Positions 28,848 to 37,628 of a stretch of 64,000 nt of DNA are shown here, in pieces. Positions within the stretch are counted from its first letter, which is position 1; each line of letters starts with the position of its first letter. This DNA comes from Corynebacterium casei LMG S-19264 (GTDB lineage: Bacteria; Actinomycetota; Actinomycetes; Mycobacteriales; Mycobacteriaceae), in the NCBI RefSeq assembly GCF_000550785.1, contig NZ_CP004350.1, forward strand, positions 2,584,009-2,648,008. The letters run 5' to 3'. The position numbers and the translations under genes are program-made. Under the pieces are notes generated by a model. The model saw nothing but the letters and a program-made list of their open reading frames with translations, had not been told where the DNA came from and made no database searches.

Positions 28848-30074
28848 ATGAGTACCCCAAAAAATATTGTCATTATTGGTGGCGGCCTGGCCGGAGCCAA
28901 GACCGCCGAAGCACTGCGTGAGAAAGAATTCACGGGCTCGATTACGCTCGTCGCCGCAGAGGATCATCTGCCCTATGAGCGCCCACCACTGTCCAAGGAA
29001 TACCTCGCTGGCAAGGGCTCTTTTGATGACGCAGTTGTGAAACCAGCCGACTGGTATGAAGAAAATAATGTCACGCTGAAGCAGGGCGTTCGCGCAACCA
29101 AGGTTGATGCCGCAAACCATCAGGTCACCTTAGATGATGATTCGGTGCTTGACTACGACAAGTTGGTATTGGCAACCGGTTCAACGATGCGCAAGCTTCC
29201 TATCCCGGGCGCGGATGCCGACAACGTCTACTACCTGCGCACTGTCGAGGATTCAGATGCCATTCGCGCTACCTTCGGCGACGATAAAAAGCTTGCAATT
29301 ATCGGCGGCGGCTGGATTGGCCTAGAGGTCGCATCGGCGGCACGCGGGGCAGGTACCGCGGTTACAGTTCTGGAAGGCGCAAAGCTTCCGCTGCTGCGGA
29401 TCCTCGGCGACACGGTCGCGCAGGTCTTCGCCGACTTGCACACCTCCAATGACGTGGATCTGCGCACGGAAGTAAAAGTCCAAGACATTGTGACCGAAGG
29501 TGGCCGCGCTGCGGGAGTTCGTCTTGAAGACGGCACGATTATTGAAGCAGACAATGTTGTCATCGGCGTCGGCGTTGCCCCGGCAGTCGACCTCGCCGAG
29601 GCAGCAGGTTTAGAGGTCGACAACGGCGTGCTTGTTGATGCCTCCCTACGCACCAGCGATCCAGACATCTTTGCGGTCGGCGATATCGCTAACCACGACC
29701 ACCCAGTCTTAGGACACCGCATCCGCGTGGAACACTGGGCGACAGCTCTTAACCAGCCGGCAACCGCGGCGGCGGCCGCATTGGGCGAAGATGTGCAGTA
29801 CACCAACTTGCCTTATTTCTTTACCGACCAATTCGACTTGGGCTGCGAATACGTCGGCCACGCCACCGGTTCAGAGGAGCAGGTCTATATCCGTGGCGAC
29901 CTTGAAAAGCGCGAGTTCGTTGCGTTTTGGGTCAATGATGACAACCAAATCCTCGCCGCGATGAACGTCAATATCTGGGATGTCCCCGATGAGGTCAAGC
30001 CACTCATCGCGGAAGGCAAGAAGATCGATCCGGACAAGCTCGTCGATCCGAACGTGGCTTATTCCGACCTCTAA
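28848..30074 (+). CDS. FAD-dependent ferredoxin/rubredoxin reductase-type oxidoreductase
   Basis: The 408-residue protein has two dinucleotide folds: FAD-binding GGGLAGAKTAEAL at the N-terminus and NAD-binding GGGWIGLEVASAARG near residue 146. The second FAD motif, DIFAVGDIA, follows near residue 273. YERPPLSKEYL is typical of the reductases that pass electrons from NAD(P)H to ferredoxins serving P450s and dioxygenases. No ferredoxin or oxygenase gene is adjacent, so the partner is unknown. AGGAGG precedes ATG 28848. Confidence 0.88.
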   Translation: MSTPKNIVIIGGGLAGAKTAEALREKEFTGSITLVAAEDHLPYERPPLSKEYLAGKGSFDDAVVKPADWYEENNVTLKQGVRATKVDAANHQVTLDDDSVLDYDKLVLATGSTMRKLPIPGADADNVYYLRTVEDSDAIRATFGDDKKLAIIGGGWIGLEVASAARGAGTAVTVLEGAKLPLLRILGDTVAQVFADLHTSNDVDLRTEVKVQDIVTEGGRAAGVRLEDGTIIEADNVVIGVGVAPAVDLAEAAGLEVDNGVLVDASLRTSDPDIFAVGDIANHDHPVLGHRIRVEHWATALNQPATAAAAALGEDVQYTNLPYFFTDQFDLGCEYVGHATGSEEQVYIRGDLEKREFVAFWVNDDNQILAAMNVNIWDVPDEVKPLIAEGKKIDPDKLVDPNVAYSDL

Positions 30075-30103
30075 CCCGCTCATTCGGGCCTAAAATACGG
30101 TGA

Positions 30104-30153
30104 CTGTGGATAACTTCGGCTATTGCGTGATGTGTCAACGTAGTTATCCACAG
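30104..30153. repeat. Inverted pair of DnaA-box-like sequences
   Basis: CTGTGGATAAC (30104-30114) and GTTATCCACAG (30143-30153) are exact reverse complements around a 28-base spacer, and each contains TTATCCACA, the DnaA box consensus. They lie between the flavoprotein gene and the HNH gene. A DnaA-binding or titration site, or an element associated with this nuclease family, is possible. Confidence 0.55.
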
Positions 30154-30206
30154 GTTTTTGGCCTTCCCCTAGCGCGGGCTTGTGTTTGCGTTTTAGTGTC
30201 GAAGGC

Positions 30207-31330
30207 ATGGATAAATACGAAGAATTTATGGCTCTCACCAGCCAAACAATAGGCATCTTAAAAGACATGTCTAAACGCTCGCCGTATGACATGGCAAGCG
30301 ATGGCATGGCTCGGAAGACTGCGAAGAGTTTCACCACGCTAGCCGATGCCCTTTTCGGCCCCACCGACTCACCGCGCCTACAACGCGAATCAGTAGCTCT
30401 CGCCGAAGAACGAGGGTTAAGCCTTGAGTATTTAGAGATGGTGGAAAAGCACGCCAAGAAGTTGAAGAAGCGCGGTGCCGCCTGGCGCTTGCGTGCAGAA
30501 CTTATCGCGTTTGAAGGCACCTTCGAAGAAGTCGAAGCCTACGCGAAAAAGCGCGTTATGGAAAAAGGCGGCGACAAACCCAAACAGCGCGGTGTACGCC
30601 TAGGTCGCGTTGTAGACGGCCTACGAACTATCAGCATCACCGATACCCAACGTCGTATTGCCGATTTAGAAAAGACGCTTGACGCCGCTATCAAAGACGA
30701 TGACCAACCTCGCTCAGCGGCGTTGCTGAACCTTTCTGGGATTTAGTCGAAGGCACCGGCACCGGGCTTATCAAGCCGGAATACCGCACTGTGATTGCTA
30801 TTGGTCTTGATGATTTCGCGAAAGTTTCCTGCGGCAAAGGCGAGGACGTCATTGTTGCTTTATCCGACGGCACGACCATGACGAGCGCTGAATTCATCAA
30901 CGCTGCGATGGCCGGCTCCCTTGGTGACAAGCTCTATGTCGGTCTTTTCCACCCCACCGCCGGCCCTGTCAATCTCTACGAAGCCCGTTTCGCATCAGAG
31001 AAGCTGCGCACCTTAGCCATGGCGGAAAACCTGGTGTGCCCGTGGCCGGACTGCAATGTGCCGGCCGATAGATGCCAGGTTCACCACATCGACGCACACA
31101 AACATGGTGGACACACCAAGCCATCGAATCTGACCATGTTGTGCAAGTACCACAACGGTGTGAATGATGACGATGGTCCGCGCAAGAAACGGAAACGACC
31201 AAGTCCGGGTAAACCCAAGCGCGGCAGGATGCGTCGACACCGCGGCAAAGTCCGCCTGCACGCCCCAGGTGGGAAGCTTGTGGGCAACACTCACCATGTG
31301 AGCAGCATGGGGGCGATGGACCTTCTCTAA
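30207..31330 (+). pseudogene. HNH endonuclease (DUF222/13E12-type), split by a -1 frameshift
   Basis: The first frame, from ATG 30207 to the TAG at 30744-30746, encodes the helical DUF222-like part. The second frame continues from about 30730 without its own start, beginning FWDLVEGTG. It encodes the rest, with the HNH site CPWPDCNVPADRCQVHHIDAH, then GGHTKPSNLTMLCKYHN, and a basic tail. Shifting by one base in the CCTTTCTGGG region joins the two halves into the usual domain order. This is a disabling mutation, a sequencing error or recoding; no classic slippery heptamer is present. The predicted product is a McrA-like nuclease of unknown role, common in many copies in corynebacteria. Confidence 0.75.
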
Positions 31331-31432
31331 AACAGGGGAGATCCCCACAGCTAGCAAGAGCTAACTAGCCAACCGTGCTGGTTAGTCAATTCGGCGCTCC
31401 CTTTTAAAAAAGCCGAGCACATTTACCTGGGG

Positions 31433-32221
31433 CTATTTCCTGGTCGCGACGATAGCTACCGCATTCAGATGGTCACGGTAGGTGTTGAACGTCCGGCGCA
31501 TCTGCACAACGCGTTTACGCGCGTCTGGGTTAAGCAGCAGGTTCTTCACAAAGCGCAGCGCTCCTACAAGCCCCTCGTCGGCGATGATGCGACGTGGCTG
31601 CAAAAGTGCCATCGGCGCGGTACTGACTTTGATGACCTGGAAACCATTTGCCTCTAGCACCTCAGTCCACTCGGTCAGCGTCAGCGGGCGGGCATTTACT
31701 TTAATCGCGCGAGCTAGTCCTTTGCGGATTTCAGTTTTGATATCTTTGGATAAATCTTCCGGAACAAGCCCCAGTTCATGAATGGCATACCTACCGCCAG
31801 GACGCAGAATTCGGGCAGCCTCAGCGACGATGGCGTTCTTGGTCTTCTCCCCTTGCATCGTCAGCAGGGCCTCGCCGATGACGAGGTCCGCGGACTCCCC
31901 ACCCAGACCTGTCTCGGCGGCATCGGCTTCCACCAGCTGCGCAGCGGAGCCCACAACCCGGCGCACGGCAGCAACCGCGTCCGGATCACTGTCCACGCCG
32001 GTATAGCTCGCGGGGCCAAGTTCCAAAATTGACGCCGCCGTGCGTCCCAAGCCCGGCGCGAGCTCAACCACATCAACGTTGGGAACTCCAGCTAGACAAA
32101 GCAACCTTTCGGTAAGCTCGCGCCCGCCTGGGCGCAGCACCCGTTTCCCCAATTTGACCAATAGCCAATGCCCCTGCATGTCCTCATCTGCTCGAGATGT
32201 ACCCGGTAGCTGTTCAGTCAT
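31433..32221 (-). CDS. Class I SAM-dependent methyltransferase
   Basis: The 262-residue protein has SAM motif I VVELAPGLGRTAA, the acidic end of strand 2 in YTGVDSDPDA, and ADLVIGEALLTM in the motif IV region. RILRPGGRYAIHELGLVPED is the strand typical of small-molecule methyltransferases. ATG 32221 follows a GGAGG site; the longer frame from 32308 is unlikely. It is divergent from the PrpD-like gene and shares the intergenic region that holds a DtxR box. The substrate is unknown, and a link to that operon is a guess from position. Confidence 0.85.
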   Translation of the reverse strand: MTEQLPGTSRADEDMQGHWLLVKLGKRVLRPGGRELTERLLCLAGVPNVDVVELAPGLGRTAASILELGPASYTGVDSDPDAVAAVRRVVGSAAQLVEADAAETGLGGESADLVIGEALLTMQGEKTKNAIVAEAARILRPGGRYAIHELGLVPEDLSKDIKTEIRKGLARAIKVNARPLTLTEWTEVLEANGFQVIKVSTAPMALLQPRRIIADEGLVGALRFVKNLLLNPDARKRVVQMRRTFNTYRDHLNAVAIVATRK

Positions 32222-32393
32222 GATGTCCTCCGCGACAATAAAGGCCACTAACGCCAGACAATGAGAGCCTTTCCGGCTGGCAACACACTGATAACCAGAG
32301 ACTAACAAACTTTAGTTGGATATAGAAGAGCCTAATGACTTAATCCACATTGTGACGTGAATCATTGACAATCCCGCAGAAAAGGAGCCTAAT

Positions 32394-32412
32394 TGAGGTA
32401 AGCCTCACTTAA
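32394..32412. promoter_or_regulatory. DtxR box at the promoter of the prpD-like/comA-like operon
   Basis: TGAGGTAAGCCTCACTTAA matches the DtxR consensus TWAGGTWAGSCTWACCTWA at 16 of 19 positions, with an intact core. It lies 18 bases upstream of the ATG at 32431 and just before a TAGGAT (32421-32426) that could be the -10 element or contain the ribosome site. DtxR bound here would block transcription, so the operon should be expressed in low iron. Confidence 0.7.
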
Positions 32413-32430
32413 CTAGTAGATAGGATTGCA

Positions 32431-33804
32431 ATGACCGAATCACAACAACTCGCCGCCTTCGTGGAAGCTGCCACATTAGACGGAGCAAGTCCCGAAGCCG
32501 TTGAGCAATTAAAAATCAGGGTGCTAGACACCGTGGGAGTTGCTATCGGCGCACTCGATGCCGAGCCAATAATCGCCATCCGAGAACTTTTGGAGGACCT
32601 CGGCGGTACCGAACAAGCAACGCTTATCGGCGGCGGCAAGACCACCCCAGAGCGTGCCGCATTCTTCAACAGCGCACTAAGCCGCTACCTCGATTTCATG
32701 GACGCCTACTTGGCAAAGGGCGAAACCAACCACCCTTCCGATAATTTCGGCGCGGTACTCGCAGCTACCGAAAGCGTCGGGGCTTCCGGCAAGCAGCTTC
32801 TCACCGCTTTCGCCGTGGCATACCAAGTGCACACTCGGCTTTCCGATGTCGCACCCGTTCGCGCCAAAGGTTTCGACCACACCACCCAGGGTGCGTTCGC
32901 CGCGGGTGCATCAGCAGCCAAGGCTCTTGGATTGCCAGCCGAGCAGATTGCCAACGCCTTAGCCATCGCCGGCACCGCGAATGTCGCGCTACGCGTGGCC
33001 CGCACCGGCAACCTGAGCCACTGGAAAGGCCTTGCCTACCCGCATGTTTCCAAGGAAGGAACGTGGGCAGCGCTACTCGCCAGCCGCGGCATCACCGGCC
33101 CCGAGGAAGTCTTCGAAGGCAACAAGGGTTTCAAGGACTCTGTGTCCGGGCCTTTCGAAATCGACTGGTCGAAAGAAGACCTCGAAAGCGTTAAGCGCAC
33201 CATCATTAAAAGGCACAACGCGGAGATTCACTCGCAGTCAGCTCTCGATGCAGCCTTAGAAATCCGCGCGCAGGAAGGCTTCAAGGCCGAAGATATCGAC
33301 AAGATTCGCTTGACCACTTTCGATGTCGCCTATTCCATTATCGGCGGTGGTGAAGAAGGCGATAAGCAGCTGATTCGTACCAAGGAGGAAGCTGACCACT
33401 CACTGCCGTGGATGCTTGCGGTCGTGCTTCTCGATGGCCAGCTCAATCCTGAGCAATACGAGCCCGCACGCATCGTTGCCAATGACGTGCAAGCCCTGAT
33501 GAAGAAGGTCGAGATTACTCCCTCGGACGAATTCTCTGACCGCTTCCCGGATCACATGCCCGCTGACCTCGAGGTCACGCTAAACGATGGCTCCGTGTTC
33601 ACCGCCTCCCAAGATAGCTACCTCGGTTTCCACGACAATCCCCTGGATTGGGAGAACGCTCGCAAGAAGTTCGATGCCCTCGTGACTCCATTTACAGGCG
33701 AGGAGCTGCGCGAGGAAATCGCGACCATCATCCACGAACTCGATACCCGCCAAGTTTCGGACCTAACAGCAGCCTTGGCCAAAGTCTCACCCACCCGCAG
33801 CTAG
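32431..33804 (+). CDS. MmgE/PrpD-family protein
   Basis: The 457-residue protein spans the whole MmgE/PrpD fold: an N-terminal helical domain (RVLDTVGVAIGALDAEPI, RYLDFMDAYLAKGETNHPSDNFGAVLA) and a C-terminal lid domain. Relatives include 2-methylcitrate dehydratase, cis-aconitate decarboxylase and a glycyl-tRNA-independent iminodisuccinate epimerase group, so a tricarboxylate or similar acid is the likely substrate. No prpB or prpC is adjacent, which argues against the methylcitrate cycle. It starts 18 bases after a DtxR box and is followed 15 bases later by the ComA-like gene, so the two probably act in one iron-responsive pathway. Confidence 0.85.
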   Translation: MTESQQLAAFVEAATLDGASPEAVEQLKIRVLDTVGVAIGALDAEPIIAIRELLEDLGGTEQATLIGGGKTTPERAAFFNSALSRYLDFMDAYLAKGETNHPSDNFGAVLAATESVGASGKQLLTAFAVAYQVHTRLSDVAPVRAKGFDHTTQGAFAAGASAAKALGLPAEQIANALAIAGTANVALRVARTGNLSHWKGLAYPHVSKEGTWAALLASRGITGPEEVFEGNKGFKDSVSGPFEIDWSKEDLESVKRTIIKRHNAEIHSQSALDAALEIRAQEGFKAEDIDKIRLTTFDVAYSIIGGGEEGDKQLIRTKEEADHSLPWMLAVVLLDGQLNPEQYEPARIVANDVQALMKKVEITPSDEFSDRFPDHMPADLEVTLNDGSVFTASQDSYLGFHDNPLDWENARKKFDALVTPFTGEELREEIATIIHELDTRQVSDLTAALAKVSPTRS

Positions 33805-33819
33805 AGAAAGGAACTCATC

Positions 33820-34656
33820 ATGAGCAATGCAGTACCTCACAATGTATCTTTTAACTTCGTTCCCCGGGCATACCGTCCGGAAAAGCCACGCACCTTCGGC
33901 ATGACCGAGATTCGTGCACCGTACTACTCCACCTTCGGCACGCGTCACCTTCAAGACGTCTTTGATGTCGCTGGCCAGTGGGTCGATGGCATTAAGTGGG
34001 CCGGCGGATCCTTCTCTCTTGTTCCAACTGAGCAGGTGCGTGCCTTTAGCGATATCGCCCATGAAAATGATGCTTATGTTTCCTCCGGTGGATGGATTGA
34101 GACCGTCCTTCGCTACGGCGATGACGCGGTTGACCACTACTTGAAGGAAGCTAAAGAAGTCGGCTTCGACGTTATTGAAATTTCCACCGGTTTCATCATG
34201 CTCAACACCTCCGGTCTGCAGCGCCTGGTAGAAAAAGTAGTCAAAGCCGGCCTGAAAGCAAAGCCTGAGCTGGGACTACAGATTGGCTCCGGCGGTGACT
34301 CCGGCGAAGCCGAACTCGCAGCCGAGAGCAAGAAGGACATCGGCGACCTGGTGGACCGAGGCAAGAAGGCTCTCGATGCCGGCGCATCCATCATCATGAT
34401 CGAGTCCGAAGGCATTACTGAGAACGTCACCGAATGGGATACCGGCGCTGCCGCATCCATCATCAACGGCCTCGGCCTTGAGAACGTGATGTTTGAAGCC
34501 GCCGACGGTCCGGTCTTTGAGTGGTACGTCAAAAACTACGGCAACGAGTGCAACCTCTTCGTAGACCACAGCCAAATCTTGCAGCTCGAAGGGCTGCGCC
34601 AAAACATCTGGGGCAATAAGAGCACCTGGGGACGAGTAATCAACCCCGCTCCTTAA
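33820..34656 (+). CDS. Phosphosulfolactate synthase (ComA)-like protein
   Basis: ComA adds sulfite to phosphoenolpyruvate in coenzyme M synthesis; bacterial relatives do this or related additions. The 278-residue TIM barrel shows the family order: GIKWAGGSFSLV, a GGWIETV strand end, FDVIEISTGFIML, LGLQIGSGG, ASIIMIESEGIT, and VMFEAADGPVFEWYVKNYG, then LQLEGLRQNIWG near the phosphate site. The usual Lys and Arg near the start of the barrel differ from archaeal ComA, so the nucleophile may not be sulfite. An AGAAAGGAA site precedes ATG 33820. It is the second gene of the iron-box operon. Confidence 0.82.
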   Translation: MSNAVPHNVSFNFVPRAYRPEKPRTFGMTEIRAPYYSTFGTRHLQDVFDVAGQWVDGIKWAGGSFSLVPTEQVRAFSDIAHENDAYVSSGGWIETVLRYGDDAVDHYLKEAKEVGFDVIEISTGFIMLNTSGLQRLVEKVVKAGLKAKPELGLQIGSGGDSGEAELAAESKKDIGDLVDRGKKALDAGASIIMIESEGITENVTEWDTGAAASIINGLGLENVMFEAADGPVFEWYVKNYGNECNLFVDHSQILQLEGLRQNIWGNKSTWGRVINPAP

Positions 34657-34684
34657 GCCACGCTCTTTAACCCTGGATCACCCC

Positions 34685-34758
34685 GAAAGTGAGCTCCAAT
34701 CACTTTCACGCTAAGCCCTCTCCGCTGACGATGTCCTAATTCCGTCGCCGGAGAGGGT
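34685..34758. terminator. Two hairpins between the comA-like and tetR genes
   Basis: GAAAGTGA/TCACTTTC (34685-34707) and CCCTCTCCG/CGGAGAGGG (34716-34758, with an additional GACG/CGTC inside) are perfect stems between convergent genes. T-runs are weak; a shared termination region is likely. Confidence 0.6.
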
Positions 34759-34793
34759 AATGGCGTTTTATACGCCCTATCCACGCTACTTTC

Positions 34794-35384
34794 TTAAGCC
34801 TGCTGAGCTGCCAAAGAGTTAATTTCTGCCCATAAGATATCCAGCGCCCACGAAGTATCTTCCATTTCGGGCTGGTGCAGAATATGGAAAGCAAACCCAT
34901 CCACCAACGCATGTAGACGTCGTGATTGCTGAAGTGATTCGGGGGTATCCCGCTCACCGGTGACCATTTCCACCAAGCGCACGAATAGGTCTGCGAGTTG
35001 GCGGTTCGCGTCTTGCCGAATGTCAACGAGTCCTTTGACCGCTGTACCTTCAGCGAATAGTGCAAGATTGATTTCAAACTCCGCCCGGCTATCCGGGTCC
35101 AGCGGAAGCAGTTGCTTCACAATCGTGAATACGTACTCTCGCACGTCATCATCGGGTTCGATTGCGAGCAACCTCTCGGTCGCGCGTTTCACCATCAGTT
35201 CCGCGGAGAAAACCACGAGCTCCGCACGCGTTGGGAAGATATGCCGGAGTGAGCCAACCACTACCCCAGCTCGCTCTGCCACGGTGCGAACCGATACAGC
35301 ACCGATTCCTTCATCCAGGATCACTTGCCACACCGCCTCGGCGAGCTGTGCCTTTCGAGCTTCTTTATCTATCGTGCGTGACAT
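34794..35384 (-). CDS. TetR-family regulator
   Basis: The 196-residue protein has the TetR DNA-binding domain at about 8-55 (AVWQVILDEGIGAVSVRTVAERAGVVVGSLRHIFPTRAEL). A helical ligand domain follows, with a C-terminal part like the BetI/TetR_C_6 group. It is divergent from the exporter-like gene at 35521, and the region between them holds three copies of a palindrome around AGCACG-AC-CGTGCT. By analogy with this family it should repress both genes until a ligand binds. The ligand is unknown. Confidence 0.9.
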   Translation of the reverse strand: MSRTIDKEARKAQLAEAVWQVILDEGIGAVSVRTVAERAGVVVGSLRHIFPTRAELVVFSAELMVKRATERLLAIEPDDDVREYVFTIVKQLLPLDPDSRAEFEINLALFAEGTAVKGLVDIRQDANRQLADLFVRLVEMVTGERDTPESLQQSRRLHALVDGFAFHILHQPEMEDTSWALDILWAEINSLAAQQA

Positions 35385-35394
35385 GACCGCACTC

Positions 35395-35498
35395 TATCAC
35401 GACTGTGCTAATAAAATTCCTCAGCCCCCTTCAGCACATTGCACAACTAGCACGGTCGTGCTAGTTTTCAACTAAGCCGATAAGCACGACCGTGCTAA
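35395..35498. promoter_or_regulatory. Three operator palindromes for the TetR regulator
   Basis: CTAGCACGGTCGTGCTAG (35447-35464) is a perfect 8-bp palindrome with a 2-base centre. TAAGCACGACCGTGCTAA (35481-35498) matches it, and TATCACGACTGTGCTAAT (35395-35412) is a degenerate third copy next to the tetR start. They cover both divergent promoters, which is the typical layout for autoregulation. Confidence 0.8.
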
Positions 35499-35520
35499 TT
35501 CAATTCTGGAGGAGAAAGCA

Positions 35521-36279
35521 ATGGACATTACAAGCTTGGGAACGCTAGCCGTTCTCGCGTTGGTGGATTCCACCAGCTTCGGCACCCTGCTCATTCCAGT
35601 GTGGCTACTCATGACACCAGGCCGATTACAAGTTGGAAGAGTCCTGCAATTCTTGCTCACCGTTGTCAGCATGTATTTCTTCATTGGCCTCGGGCTGCTT
35701 CTCGGAGCCAATGCACTATTCGCCACATTTAGCTCGTTGCTAGAAACCAAGGCGTTCCTCATCGGGCAATTCATTGTTGGCCTCGCATTGATCTTTCTCA
35801 GCTACAAGATGGATAACAAGAATACCCGCGGACAATCCCCGCAGCCTGGCGGGCGCATCTCCCGCTGGCGGGCGCGCGCCACGGGCGCCAATTCACATCC
35901 AACTGGTGTTTCTACTTCAGCTGGTGCAGTGAAACTACGCACCACCGCACCATTGATGGCGCTGGCGGTGACGGCAGTTCTCGCCGAGGTAGCCACGATG
36001 GTTCCTTACCTCGCCGCCATCGGACTCATCACCGCTGAAGGCCCAGGACTTCCAGGAAACGCATTGCTACTCGCCGGCTACTGTCTAGTCATGATTGCCC
36101 CAGCGCTGCTGCTTACAGTCGGGCGAATTGTTGCCCGATCCGCACTCGAGCGTCCCCTAACAGCACTGGACAAATGGCTCACCACCCACGCCCAAACCAC
36201 AACGTCATGGATTCTCGGAGTCGTCGGCGTAATTCTCGCCCTCCGTGCCGTCTACACCTTGGGCTGGTTCGTCGGCTAG
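35521..36279 (+). CDS. GAP/Sap-family (LysE superfamily) membrane protein
   Basis: The 252-residue protein has six predicted helices: three before and three after a hydrophilic, Arg/Gly/Ser-rich loop (about 100-140). The pattern fits the GAP (Sap) family of actinobacteria, known from mycobacterial lipid transport, in the LysE exporter superfamily. The first helices (LGTLAVLALVDSTSFGTLLIPVWLLM) are characteristic. GGAGGAG precedes ATG 35521. Control by the divergent TetR protein suggests export of a compound that TetR senses. An insertion sequence has landed exactly at the stop codon; the duplicated target contains the TAG, so the protein is intact. Confidence 0.8.
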   Translation: MDITSLGTLAVLALVDSTSFGTLLIPVWLLMTPGRLQVGRVLQFLLTVVSMYFFIGLGLLLGANALFATFSSLLETKAFLIGQFIVGLALIFLSYKMDNKNTRGQSPQPGGRISRWRARATGANSHPTGVSTSAGAVKLRTTAPLMALAVTAVLAEVATMVPYLAAIGLITAEGPGLPGNALLLAGYCLVMIAPALLLTVGRIVARSALERPLTALDKWLTTHAQTTTSWILGVVGVILALRAVYTLGWFVG

Positions 36280-36282
36280 TGT
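36275..36282. repeat. 8-bp target duplication GCTAGTGT, left copy
   Basis: GCTAGTGT precedes the left inverted repeat here and follows the right one at 37681-37688, which proves a simple transposition event. The TAG stop of the upstream gene lies inside it. Confidence 0.9.
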
Positions 36283-36345
36283 GGGCTAAGTAAAGAAAAG
36301 TGTGTCTGAATTAGCTTACTTCTGCCAGCTCAACAACTGTTTTTA

Positions 36346-36384
36346 GCCGGTTAATAGGTCTCCAAGAGCTATTAACCGGCCTTT
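36346..36384 (+). terminator. Rho-independent terminator inside the IS before the transposase gene
   Basis: GCCGGTTAATAG and CTATTAACCGGC form a perfect 12-bp stem with an 11-base loop followed by CTTTT. It stands between the IS end and the transposase gene, so it should stop transcription entering from outside. Copy 2 has the same structure at 61116-61154. Confidence 0.8.
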
Positions 36385-36443
36385 TGCGTTCAATACCGAG
36401 ATCCCGTGAAAAGTGTGCTAACCGGTTCTGGTTTGATTTTCCG

Positions 36444-37628
36444 GTGAGTACAAACAGACCAAGATGCCCCATCTGTACAGGGCTAATGAAGAAAAACGGA
36501 TACACACAAGCCGGCACCCAACGCTGGCGATGCACACAAGGCTGCCGCGGATCCTCAGTAAGAAACAGCCAACAAGCCAGCAAAGACGCCGCAACCTTCC
36601 GACTGTTCTACACCTGGATCACCACGGGTCGTTCCCTCAACAGCCTCGCACAAGAACACAACACCACCCGCCAAACCCTGCACGCACGCATGAAATGGTG
36701 CTGGCTGATACAACCTAACGTAGAAATCGACCACAATAGGGTCTATGACCAGCTATTTATCGACGGCACCTACCTCAACAAACAGTGCCTGCTCATCGCC
36801 GCAAGCCTCGACCACGTCGTCGCATGGCTGTGGTGCGATAAAGAATCCACCACCAACTACATCAAACTCATCTCCCAACTACAGCCCCCACTGATCATCA
36901 CCCTCGACGGCGGGACCGGAGCCTTATCAGCAATCAAAAAATGCTGGCCCACCAGCCACATTCAACGCTGCACCGTCCACGTTCAACGCCATATCAGACG
37001 CCAAACCACCTCCAGGCCACGCACAGAAGCAGGCAAAGCCATCTACGCACTAGCCCTGTCGCTGACCAAAGTAGAAACCCCCGACGACGCCTACCAATGG
37101 ACTACAAACCTGCTGGCCACCCACGAGTTTTACAAACCCACACTCGCTAAGAAAACCTTTTATAAACGCGGTCAACACCCCAGCGGGAAAACCTGGGACT
37201 GGACACACAAACGAGACCGCACAGCCATGAATTCGCTAAACAACCTCAACAGCAAAAAATGGCTATTTACCTGGATAGAACCACCCGAAGGATTCATTGG
37301 AACACCAAAATCCACCACCAACAGCCTTGAAGGTGGCATCAACTCACCGCTCAAACTCCTCGCCAGAAACCACCGCGGAATGAGCAAAGAACACCAACGC
37401 ACCGCCATCGATTGGTGGCTCGCATCAAAAACGCAGCTGCCTGCCGAGCCCGTAAAGACCGCCAGGCAGCAACGCTGGGGTAAAGACGCACTCGCCAAAG
37501 TCAACGCCTTACTCGAAGCGGAATCACCCACACCACCAGAAATCGGTGGCCCAAGCGGATACGACACCGCAATCGATACCACCTACCAGCACTCTATGGG
37601 AATACAGAAAGGATGGCTAGGTAGATAA
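36444..37628 (+). CDS. IS1249-group transposase, copy 1
   Basis: The protein has an N-terminal zinc ribbon (CPICTGLMKKNGYTQAG then CRGSS), a helix-turn-helix, and an RNase H-like core with DGTYLNKQCLL containing the first catalytic Asp. A second Asp lies in TLDGGTGALSAI, followed by IQRCTVHVQRHIRR, and a later Glu in NSLEGGINSPLK completes the DDE set. GTG 36444 is preferred because it gives 394 residues, the same as the related transposase at 37870. The longest frame starts at 36384 inside the terminator region. It appears intact and functional. Confidence 0.9.
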   Translation: MSTNRPRCPICTGLMKKNGYTQAGTQRWRCTQGCRGSSVRNSQQASKDAATFRLFYTWITTGRSLNSLAQEHNTTRQTLHARMKWCWLIQPNVEIDHNRVYDQLFIDGTYLNKQCLLIAASLDHVVAWLWCDKESTTNYIKLISQLQPPLIITLDGGTGALSAIKKCWPTSHIQRCTVHVQRHIRRQTTSRPRTEAGKAIYALALSLTKVETPDDAYQWTTNLLATHEFYKPTLAKKTFYKRGQHPSGKTWDWTHKRDRTAMNSLNNLNSKKWLFTWIEPPEGFIGTPKSTTNSLEGGINSPLKLLARNHRGMSKEHQRTAIDWWLASKTQLPAEPVKTARQQRWGKDALAKVNALLEAESPTPPEIGGPSGYDTAIDTTYQHSMGIQKGWLGR

